From contig NC_091756.1 in NCBI RefSeq assembly GCF_043380555.1, forward strand, positions 8,821,507-8,885,506: a DNA stretch of 64,000 bases, in the 5' to 3' direction. This document shows, in pieces, positions 9,701 through 16,739 of the stretch. The notes under the pieces are model-generated. The model did not search any database, had not been told where the DNA came from, and saw only the letters and a list, made by a program, of their open reading frames with translations. How positions within the stretch are numbered: position 1 is the stretch's first letter; each line of letters begins with the position of its first letter. The translations under genes were made by a program, and so were the position numbers. This DNA is from Nothobranchius furzeri (taxonomy: Eukaryota; Chordata; Actinopteri; Cyprinodontiformes; Nothobranchiidae).

Positions 9701-10841
9701 CTTCAATAGTTGCATTTATACCCTCTTCTGCTTCTGGCTTTAGTGGGTATTGGGGTCGATAAGGCAGTCTTGCATTTGGCTTCAATTCCACTTGAACTGG
9801 AGTTGCCGATGTTACCAGTCCAACATCCGTGTCATGTTTGGACCATAGCTGGTCTGGAACCTGTTTTAGCATGTCAGCTTTCAACTCGTTTTGAACTGTT
9901 TCTGATTCTGCTACACCCTGCATGTGTTTTTTGTTTGCGACTGTTACAACCTGTGGTTTTGACATCATGGTGGTACCGCAGAGAATTTTAATCATTTCTG
10001 CATTTTTTGTAGTGTAGATTAGCGGGTTATCTGTTTTCTGCCACTCTGTTTTAGTTGCTGTTAACATCATTGGTCCAAGATCTTTTGACTCAAAGCCTTT
10101 GTTTACCATTAAGGTAATGTGTGGTGCTGATTCTGGCACAGTGTGCCATTTTTCAATAAATGGGTTTTCTTCCACATTCACAGCTGCACCTTGCTGTCCT
10201 ATCACGATGTATTGTGACACTAGCCTAAAGTGCAAGTCTTTTGTTTCTTTGTCCCATTTTTCTTCAAAGATTCTACTGCATGATGGATCATAAGTCATTG
10301 TGCAGTGATAGTCACTGAATGGTACAGTAGCTTCTGGAATTTGAGCTTCAATAAATTTCTCCCATTGTTGAAACATCTCGGAGACTGGCTTGTTAATGTC
10401 ACCAAGCCAGTAGACCTTAGCGTGTTTTGTCTGAGCAGTCATTTGAAAGTTTATTCCAGAGCTATCTACATAAATTCCTTCTGGTGTGCACCAGATTTTT
10501 GTTTTTAGTTTACACAATGCATCTCTTCCTAGTAGATTAACTGGAGTTTGGTCTGAAATCAGAATTGGGATTACGATTTCACTGTCATCAACTGCTAGTC
10601 TTACTGGAGCTGTTAAGGGGTTTATTTGTTTTGCTCCCGAGAACCCTGTTGTCTTTACGCTTTTCTCAGACATGGGGAGATGAGTTGCATAATTTGATTT
10701 TATGCACGAGTAGGTTGCCCCAGTATCAACTAACATTGGGACCGATTTGCCTTCTATTTTAACATTGATCACTGGTTCTTTATCGGCGTTAGCTGTTAAA
10801 ATTGGTAGTTGCTCCTCCCCCCCAGGGCCCTCCGGGCATCC
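6546..10841 (-). CDS. pol: Retroviral Pol (protease, RT, RNase H, integrase), read through from gag
   Basis: Open from the codon after the gag UAG to 6546, in the gag frame. The first recognisable start-like codon is a GTG at 10772, but the sequence upstream is open, so Pol is probably made as Gag-Pol. Counting from that GTG: aspartic protease with DTGA at 16-19 and GRD at 82-84; a ~120-residue segment with two HxT motifs (156-158, 218-220); RT with D428 and YVDD at 491-494; RNase H with D800, E842, D863 and D933; integrase zinc finger H1012-x3-H1016...C1047-x2-C1050 and catalytic D1079, D1138 and E1174 (35-residue D-E spacing). A basic C-terminal tail follows. All catalytic residues I looked for are present and there is no internal stop. 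The 3' end overlaps env. It would copy viral RNA to DNA and integrate it. Confidence 0.96.
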   Translation of the reverse strand, partial: GCPEGPGGEEQLPILTANADKEPVINVKIEGKSVPMLVDTGATYSCIKSNYATHLPMSEKSVKTTGFSGAKQINPLTAPVRLAVDDSEIVIPILISDQTPVNLLGRDALCKLKTKIWCTPEGIYVDSSGINFQMTAQTKHAKVYWLGDINKPVSEMFQQWEKFIEAQIPEATVPFSDYHCTMTYDPSCSRIFEEKWDKETKDLHFRLVSQYIVIGQQGAAVNVEENPFIEKWHTVPESAPHITLMVNKGFESKDLGPMMLTATKTEWQKTDNPLIYTTKNAEMIKILCGTTMMSKPQVVTVANKKHMQGVAESETVQNELKADMLKQVPDQLWSKHDTDVGLVTSATPVQVELKPNARLPYRPQYPLKPEAEEGINATIEGLIQAGVLKETYSTCNTPILPVLKADKLKYRLVHDLRAVNEVITDFDADVPNPSTLLSNIDGEAKYFTVIDLCSAFFSIPLAKESQYLFAFTFRGRQLTYRRLPQGLKHSPHIFNQILKQSLEGIEVNSTVIQYVDDLLICARTIDDCHRDSIKVLQKLARGGHKASLTKLQYCQPQVEYLGRVISHGTVAISPEHVEGVSKAPQPQTVGQMMTFLGMTGFNSEWIENYAEKTAPLRALIKDAGSESLKSTLKWTNEAKIAFETIKQDMQTAPSLATPDYTKPFLLYVANRHDMYASAVLMQDTCSGRRKQPIAYYSAKLDNVAQGWPPCYQGLAALHYAYEKASVITMGYPVTIYTHHKISELINRGKFVLNQARCLQYMPLLTYPDVVIKRCTTTNPANSVPFEFEGEPHCCIAEVSRYTKLRPDLESTPFDQSDVTYFVDGSCFRDYLGNHAAFAVVEKVDDRFETVKAEKCNQPCSAQLAELKALTEACKLASGQVATIYTDSAYAHGVCHLFGSVWRQRGFKKTDGTPILHGKQINELISAMMLPSKLAIVKCPAHRKGNCDVIRGNNAADEAAKSASRCEEAILTPVISLEPVITPEDIILIQEKAEKSEQQCWRKRGATMDSSGLWRSHEGLIVAPVSLLTMLISESHGPDHCGRTEVLKRLNKQGYWSPYLKAMVEEVIDQCDICAENNVKKGITVPAGHIPVPEGPFKHLVIDYVDMIKSVHGKRYMLVIIDRFSRWIEAVPSKDLGSETVVKFLVREVIPRFGIPSEISSDNGPAFVEKVLKGVLQQLRIKQRLGSVYHPQSQGMVERANLTLKSKICKICACTNLNWVDALPLALMSYRMQTNRSTHLSPHEVLTGRPMPAPQLRGPHKGPSLEQLELEFKSYIKQLTSIHKAIYLQEKRKELVSSAGADGPVVPGDQVYIKVFRRKWHEPRREGPYKVVRATPTAVQVEGGSTWHHLTHCTKVKDKTQGSIVSDVTNRHDGRGKEGRAKPDNSSVLDDTRGSDGGAGGGEDGDDGRGADRRPITRAYARRLGQRRGSTP
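10038..10400 (-). other. Possible 2H-phosphoesterase-like segment within Pol
   Basis: Between protease and RT, Pol residues about 125-245 match neither domain. The segment contains YHCTMTY (H156-C-T158) and, 62 residues later, PHITLMV (H218-I-T220), each HxT flanked by hydrophobic residues. Paired HxT motifs in strands are the signature of 2H phosphoesterases (LigT/CNPase/AKAP7 type), some viral members of which cleave 2'-5' oligoadenylates. The spacing is on the short side for that family. This is a motif-level call only; structure prediction is needed. It could instead be an uncharacterised retroviral linker. Confidence 0.4.
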
Positions 10842-10844
10842 CTA
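10800..10844 (-). promoter_or_regulatory. Gag-pol junction: in-frame UAG with GC-rich 3' context
   Basis: Gag ends at a UAG (10844-10842) and the same frame continues open into pol. The stop is followed by GGATGCCC and a GC-rich purine-rich stretch that includes a small inverted repeat (GCCC-GGA-GGGC) and a G7 run. Murine-leukaemia-type viruses suppress a gag UAG by a downstream pseudoknot. The layout here is the same, but I cannot show a full pseudoknot by eye. Confidence 0.72.
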
Positions 10845-12893
10845 GAATCCTTGTTGTGCTGCCCATGGATTAACTGGACCTCCTCTTCCCCGGTTTGGTC
10901 GTGTTCCACGACCACGCCCAGACCATTCAGGGTTTGGAATTGGATTCGGACAGTCTCGATACAGGTGACCCATCTGGCCACACCCCCAACATGAACCTGG
11001 AAGTGGGGGTCGATTCTGCTGCACCCAGCCTTGTCGAGTTGGGTAGCGATTGGGGAAACGATTTGGAAATCGTCTCTGTGGTCCGGGCTGCTGTCTACCA
11101 TACTGGTTTGGGTAGACATTGATAACCGGTTGAGATGGAGTTTGAGGCGGGGCCACAGCTGTCTGCAATGCTTGGACTTGGCTGTCACTTTTCACCACTG
11201 CTGCCTGAGTTTTTGCCTTGCTCTGGAGATCATTTATGTGCAGCTGCGTGAGTTTTCTTTGAGCACACTTTTCTTGCTCAATCATTTTGTTATTGTCTTT
11301 CCGATAGCGGTCCACGGCGTGGACTACATGGTCTCTGAACTGTGCATGTGGCATTGAGTCCAGTCCCACCACATCCTCCAGTTTGTCTCGCACAGGAGTC
11401 GGGAGAGTGGAAATCAGGGATGTTCGGAACAGAGAAGTCATTATTGGCGTCCCCTCAGGACCCTCCTCCGTCTCCAGCTTCCACCGTCTGAGCTGCCTGT
11501 CAACAAATGACGCAGGACTCTCAGTCTCTGAAAGTGGCTCACCTTTCAAGGCTTTGGGGTCAATCCTGTTGGGATATGCTGCTCTTAGTATGTTCCAGAG
11601 TGCATTTCTGTGTGTGTTAAACTCCGTGCCGTCAGCCATTGGGTCCAGCATCCATTGGACTCCATTGGATGCTAGCAATGTTCCCATAGCTGATGTCCCA
11701 ACAACTCGAGCCAAAATAGCTTTGAGATCTCCAAGGGCAAGCATTAGCCCAGTTGTCTCCTGTTCGAAGGCCCGAATCCACTTTCCAGCGCCATCCTGTA
11801 TCTCGGGCAGCCGCGAAACCAAACCAGTGAGGTCGAGGCTCTGCCAGGGAATATAATTAGCTCTTGTGCCCTTAATTAAAATTGGGTACTGACCATCATT
11901 AGTGTATCGAATAGGTGGTTTTAAGTCATGTCTGGGTCTCAGATCACGGCTTTCATTGCTAGGACCTGGTTTTTCCTTCTCTTGAGTCAGACCTGTATTT
12001 GGATCACCACGCTCTGGTGAATGAATGCCTGGTTTGTAAAAAGGCTTGAAATTTTTCTCCTTGCTTGTGCTAGTGGTGTTCTCACTAACCTCATCTGAAT
12101 GTGTGCCTGTGATGTGATTTAAGGATTTCCGCAGGCCTTCAGATATGTCCTGTATAATTTGGTCAACATCGTTTAGCTCATCATGTACATCCTCATCCTT
12201 GTTCTCAAGGTCTATCCAGTATGAGTTAGCCTTCGGCTGCCTTTTCAAAAAATCCTTATGTTCTGCAAAACAATCAATCTCCCTTCGTCCTTCTTCACTT
12301 ACCGCTCGACGTTCTGTACTGCAATATTTTGGATGCGTTCCACGAGGTGGAGTTGTTTGTTCGAATTCTCTTTCCTCACTTCCTTTTGCATGCTTTTCTT
12401 TGCCAGGTGCTTCATCTGATTGCTGTGATGTTGTTAATTTTAAAATTGCATTGTCAACATCTAAACCCTTAGGACCTTTGTCGAATGTGTCGCGCAAATC
12501 AAAATCTCCCGTAATTGTAACGGTTCCCAAGAGGGGATACAGGCCCTCTTCTGCTGGGGCCTTCACTTCCTTCTGGGGTTTGTCCAATTTGTCTTTCATT
12601 TTGAGAATGGCATGTTTAAAGTTCTGTCTGTAAACCTTTCCTTCATTCCTGAATAAGTCCAGGATCTGAATTTCTTTTTCTCTTTTCTGCTGTCTTTTCT
12701 TGGATCCATCTGCTTTATGATCCTGAATTCTCAATTCCAAATTATCACACGCCACTACGTCAAAAGTGCCTTCAGATGGCCACGGATTGCATAGTTTTCT
12801 CGTCCGTTTTGACCACTTCTCTGACATGTGCTTTATCTCTTTTGCTAAAGCCGGATTCTTCGCTGCCAAAATTCCTGCTGGCGTGACAGACAT
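10842..12893 (-). CDS. gag: Retroviral Gag polyprotein, 683 aa
   Basis: Structural precursor for particle assembly. The start at 12893 is the first ATG of a long open frame. Residues 1-100 are basic and matrix-like; position 2 is Ser, so there is no N-myristoylation signal. LYPLL at 118-122 fits an LYPxL-type ALIX-binding late motif. Residues about 150-325 are highly charged and look disordered. Residues about 325-545 resemble a gamma-type capsid and end in a charged helical stretch. Residues 575-633 are Pro/Gln/Arg-rich. One CCHC zinc knuckle (C635, C638, H643, C648) and a Gly/Arg tail form the nucleocapsid. It is longer than typical gammaretroviral Gag (roughly 500-550 aa), mainly because of the charged insert. 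Ends at the UAG shared with pol. Confidence 0.95.
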   Translation of the reverse strand: MSVTPAGILAAKNPALAKEIKHMSEKWSKRTRKLCNPWPSEGTFDVVACDNLELRIQDHKADGSKKRQQKREKEIQILDLFRNEGKVYRQNFKHAILKMKDKLDKPQKEVKAPAEEGLYPLLGTVTITGDFDLRDTFDKGPKGLDVDNAILKLTTSQQSDEAPGKEKHAKGSEEREFEQTTPPRGTHPKYCSTERRAVSEEGRREIDCFAEHKDFLKRQPKANSYWIDLENKDEDVHDELNDVDQIIQDISEGLRKSLNHITGTHSDEVSENTTSTSKEKNFKPFYKPGIHSPERGDPNTGLTQEKEKPGPSNESRDLRPRHDLKPPIRYTNDGQYPILIKGTRANYIPWQSLDLTGLVSRLPEIQDGAGKWIRAFEQETTGLMLALGDLKAILARVVGTSAMGTLLASNGVQWMLDPMADGTEFNTHRNALWNILRAAYPNRIDPKALKGEPLSETESPASFVDRQLRRWKLETEEGPEGTPIMTSLFRTSLISTLPTPVRDKLEDVVGLDSMPHAQFRDHVVHAVDRYRKDNNKMIEQEKCAQRKLTQLHINDLQSKAKTQAAVVKSDSQVQALQTAVAPPQTPSQPVINVYPNQYGRQQPGPQRRFPNRFPNRYPTRQGWVQQNRPPLPGSCWGCGQMGHLYRDCPNPIPNPEWSGRGRGTRPNRGRGGPVNPWAAQQGF

Positions 12894-14801
12894 TTTGAAG
12901 TTTCAGTGACACTATTATTCCTTTGATTAGTTGACTAGTTTGTTTATTTATAATCTCCTGAAAATAACACAAGAATTGAAAGTTGAAACAGATACTGGTG
13001 ACATATGATGCTGTGGTCTTGAGTAATCTGTTGTTGCTCTGTTTACACAAATGTTGAACAATTTATCTTCTTATTGTAAATGCCTTAAAATCAAATCTCT
13101 TCTGATGTAACACTAAAGTAAAGTTAGTTCAAAAAGCTTTATTTATTGTTGAAAGAAAACTTAATGCCTGATGTATTTATTTCTCCAGCAGTTAAGCTGC
13201 AAGATGAGTCTGACTCAAATCTTCTGTCCTGCTGGAGTCAGGCTTGTGTGACAGGCTAAAATAGCCGTATCCTTGGTCCGAGCTGTGTGTGAGCAATGTT
13301 CAGCCCACAGGGTAGGGTTTCTCTACGCCTACGGTTCACCAACCAATCCACACACAGAGGTGGAGTCAGAGGCGGGATCGCCTCTGTACTTCTGTGTCTG
13401 TGTGTGTGAGGAGATTAACGCACACACAGCTGGTGGGTGGAGCTTACACTTCTATTCTGATTCTCTGCCCAGTCTAAGCTGAGAGTCTGACCACTAAGGA
13501 TGTCTGTACAGAGAAACGAACAAGTCCTGGTGACATCAACCGCACCCAGTCTTCAGAATTTAGCAACTCTCATACAGCTTTATAACATTACAACACAGGA
13601 AAAAGTCAACCACAATTGAGACCGAATCAGCAGAAGAAAAATCAGTTTCTCTCTAATTTATCCAAGCAATAGTTTAAACAAGATCAGAGTATTTGAACTT
13701 TCACGAGTAAAACAACCACACACAACAAAGCTTTCACACTTGCATAGAGATAAAAAACACACTTCAAAGCGATTTGACACTGGAACAACGTTTCATGCCA
13801 AACAGCAACACACATACACATTATTATTTTTACTCATAATCTATATTTCTCATATTTCACATAACCCAGCTGGTAAAAATAGTTATCATGCTTGTGCACT
13901 TCAGCATATATTTTTTATTTATATATATGTCACTCTAAAAACTTATTATTATTATTTTAACTTCTGGTTTTCTGTTCAAAGGCTAATCAGAACAAGATCA
14001 CAGACTTTGAAATTTGTATAACATTAAACATCAAAATGTAGCACTGCAGTGAATAATATTGATTTGTTTTACACCGTTTTTTAAAGCTTCTCCTAGTTTT
14101 TCCTCCTTTTTTCCTCCTAACCTCTGGCGCCTCACCCACAGCTGTTCTCACTCACACACACGCTTGTCTTCACAAACACACACACACACACTTGTCTCAG
14201 CGCACACACACACACACACACACAAAAAAACTCAATAGACAGTTTCCCCGAGCACCCGGGTCTGTCGTTTCCCTTGCAGCCTCTCCGCTGCTCCTATGAG
14301 TTCAACACATGCCTTTTGCCAACAACACATGAAATTTACCAATCCTCGAGGATTCAACCAAATTACTGGCAAGCTTATCTGTCACAACTTCAGCGCTTTT
14401 TCTCAGATCCCAATCTTATCCCGGCCTCACCGGGGCATATGGATCTCACTTGTCGACCTTTTACTTGTCCTTCCTGGACTCTTTTTTTTTTTTTATCAGC
14501 TGTCAAATTCTATTCCAATTCTCGCTGTCCCAGCTTTTAATTTGTCACTTTAAACTTTGTCCGTCATCAAAATGACTCAGCTGACTTCACACATGTGTGA
14601 ATAATTTCACCGCTGCTCTGGACAAGCGCCTTCTCTTGTTGTTATTCTAAATTATGAGTAGGGCATGTTTTTTTTCTCCCAGACCATTTCTCAGTCCACG
14701 AAAATAACTCCAAAATTGAACAAAAGTTGTTCTTACCTATAAGGGCCCCGGAGTCAGGTTTCAGTGGATTGAGAAATGATCCGAAGAGCACACCTCCACT
14801 C
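12894..14801 (-). other. Proviral leader between primer binding site and gag
   Basis: About 1.9 kb without a convincing gene; far longer than a typical gammaretroviral leader. It would carry the packaging signal and the splice donor for env RNA, neither of which I can place. Short ORFs on both strands look random; the minus-strand one at 13050-12772 overlaps the gag start in another frame. It includes a CA-rich microsatellite at 14150-14224, an A/T-rich stretch near 13900-13960 and a pyrimidine-rich stretch near 14090-14130. Confidence 0.6.
14150..14224. repeat. Imperfect (CA)n microsatellite in proviral leader
   Basis: CA runs separated by short unique spacers (CTTGTCTTCACAAA, CTTGTCTCAGCG). 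The spacers repeat the word CTTGTCT, suggesting local duplication. Confidence 0.85.
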
Positions 14802-14819
14802 CCCGCTTCGTGGTCACCA
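14802..14819 (-). promoter_or_regulatory. tRNA primer binding site
   Basis: On the coding strand TGGTGACCACGAAGCGGG starts 2 nt after the 5' LTR, beginning with the TGG that pairs with a tRNA CCA end. The implied tRNA 3' end resembles tRNA-Arg (UCG/CCG type), with a mismatch at the discriminator base and another in the T stem. The Arg assignment is from general knowledge of tRNA sequences and is provisional; the site itself is well supported by position. Confidence 0.75.
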
Positions 14820-14884
14820 AATGTGGTTTCTTTTTCCTTATCAAAAACAAGAGAGAGACGGTTTATCCAATCTCAGCGTGGGGC

Positions 14885-14890
14885 TTTATT
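14885..14890 (-). terminator. AATAAA signal in 5' LTR
   Basis: Same hexamer as at 3202-3207. In retroviruses the 5' LTR copy is normally not used, because it is too close to the start site. Confidence 0.5.
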
Positions 14891-15059
14891 TGTACAATTC
14901 AGCAATACATCACCAACACTTCATGGGGACAGCCTTCAGCCTCGAACTAAATGCCTCGGCTGGAAACCTGCTGCAAAAGCCCTCTCTCCTACACCACGCA
15001 GCATCGGTTATACTCTTCTGGCCCCCACCCTCATGATTTCGGGAAATGATGGGATGCTG

Positions 15060-15067
15060 TTTTATTA
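15060..15067 (-). promoter_or_regulatory. TATA-like element of the 5' LTR
   Basis: TAATAAAA on the coding strand, about 170 nt upstream of the AATAAA signal. The placement fits a U3 TATA box with a start site near 15030. It is AT-rich and non-canonical, so the start site is a guess. Confidence 0.4.
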
Positions 15068-15137
15068 CCCAATATGGTCAAAGTAAGCCAATACTTACTG
15101 GAAGTTACATAAGCTGGACTGAACAACATGTTGTTGA

Positions 15138-15231
15138 GCACGTACGCAGCAGCTGGACAATCAAGATGTTAAAAGTGCACGTACACAGGATGCTGGGCTG
15201 ATCAACATCTTGTCAAAATGCACGTACACAG
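15138..15231 (-). promoter_or_regulatory. Threefold repeat in U3, enhancer-like
   Basis: GCACGTACGCAG (15138-15149) and two copies of GCACGTACACAG (15177-15188, 15220-15231), spaced 39 and 43 bp apart on the + strand. Repeated short elements in U3 are typical of retroviral enhancers. The ACGT core resembles some basic-helix/bZIP sites; the binding factor is unknown. Confidence 0.5.
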
Positions 15232-16739
15232 AACACTGCTTTTTGGCTCCTACACTCTCCTGGAGGCCCTCAGTCAGACCCATTGTTGACATGTGGCAAG
15301 ACGCTCCTCGGGGCGCGTCTTGCTTGGGCCTCTCTCCTGGAGGCGCTCAGTCAGACCGAGTGCTGACATAAGGCAAGACGCTCCTCGGGGCGCGTCTTGC
15401 TGGGGCCTCTCTCCTGGAGGCGCTCAGTCAGACCCAGTGCTTACATGTGGCAAGACGCTCCTCGGGGTGTGTCTTGCTGGGGCTTCTCTCCTGGAGGCGT
15501 TCAGTCAGACCGAGTGCTGACATGTGGCAAGGAGCTCCTCGGGGCGCGTCTTGCTTGGGCTTCTCTCCTGGAGGCGTTCAGTCAGACCGAGTGCTGACAT
15601 GTGGTAAGACGCTCCTCGGGGCGCGTCTTGCTGGGGCTTCTTTCCTGGAGGCGCTCAGTCAGACCCAGTGCTTACATGTGGCAAGACGCTCCTAGGGGCG
15701 CGTCTTGCTTGGGCCGCTCTCCTGGAGGCGCTCAGTCAGACCCAGTGGTGACATGTGGCAAGACGCTCCTCGGGGCGCGTCTTGCTTGGGCCTCTCTCCT
15801 GGAGACGCTCAGTCAGACCCAGTGTTGACACGTGGCAAGACGCTCCTCGGGGCGCGTCTTGCTTGGGGCCTCTCTCCTGGAGGCGCACAGTCAGACAGAG
15901 TGCTGACATGTGGCCAGACGCTCCTCGGGGCGCGTCTTGCTGGGGCTTCTCTCCTGGAGGCGCTCAGTCAGACCCAGTGTTGACATGTGACAAGACGCTC
16001 CTCGGGGCGCGTCTTGCTGGGGCTTCTCTCCTGGAGGCGTTCAGTCAGACCGAGTGCTGACATGTGGCAAGACGCTCCTCGGGGCGCGTCTTGCTTGGGC
16101 TTCTCTCCTGGAGGCCCTAAGTTCAGACCCATTGTTGACATGTGGCAAGACGCTCCTCGGGGCGCGTCTTGCTTGGGCCTCTCTCCTGGAGGCGCTAAGT
16201 CAGACCGAGTGCTGACATGCAGCAAGACGCTCCTCAGGGCGCGTCTTGCTTGGGCTTCTCTCCTGGAGGCCCTCAGTCAGACCCATTGTTGACATGTGGC
16301 AAGACGCTCCTCAGGGCGCATCTTGCTTGGGCCTCTCTCCTGGAGGCGCTCAGTCAGACCGAGTGCTGACATGTGGCAAGACACTCCTCGGGGCGCGTCT
16401 TGCTTGGGCTTCTCTCCTGGAGGCCCTCAGTCAGACTCTTTGTTGACATGTGGCAAGATGCTCCTCGGGGCGCGTCTTGCTTGGGCCTCTCTCCTGGAGG
16501 CCCTCTGTCAGACCCAGTGTTGACATGTGGCAAGACGCTCCTCGGGGCGCGTCTTGCTTGGGCCTCTCTCCTGGAGGTGCTCAGTCAGACCCAGTGTTGA
16601 CATGTGGCAAGACTCTCCTCGGGGCGCGTCTTGCTTGGGCCTCTCTCCTGGAGGTGCTCAGTCAGACCCAGTGTTGACATGTGGCAAGACGCTCCTCGGG
16701 GCGCGTCTTGCTTGGGCTTCTCTCCTGGAGGCCTTCAGT

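Larger units (their letters stand above)
3140..15254 (-). mobile_element. Complete endogenous retrovirus with intact gag, pol and env
   Basis: A 12115-bp provirus on the minus strand. Seen directly: near-identical LTRs with TG...CA ends, a primer binding site 2 nt inside the 5' LTR, a short G-run tract next to the 3' LTR, a 4-bp target duplication, and three long open frames in the order gag-pol-env. Gag and pol share one frame separated by a UAG. Pol order is protease-RT-RNase H-integrase. Env overlaps the end of pol in another frame and has a surface/transmembrane cleavage site and a C-terminal membrane anchor. These traits place it with gamma/epsilon-type retroviruses of lower vertebrates. 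I cannot name the family. Open genes and LTRs differing by a single T suggest a very young insertion. Confidence 0.95.
14822..15254 (-). repeat. 5' LTR (433 bp)
   Basis: Upstream LTR in transcription order, identical to 3140-3571 apart from one extra T. It should contain the promoter of the provirus. ORFs read through it are non-coding artefacts; the same ones appear in the 3' LTR. Confidence 0.96.

Noticed and set aside
10796..11188. 130-codon minus-strand ORF overlapping the end of gag
   Set aside because: Out-of-frame shadow of the nucleocapsid region and gag-pol junction, with no recognisable domain; gag and pol explain the sequence fully.
6567..12633. Plus-strand ORFs of 60-162 codons opposite gag, pol and env
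   Set aside because: Antisense shadows of the three retroviral genes; none has a recognisable protein pattern.
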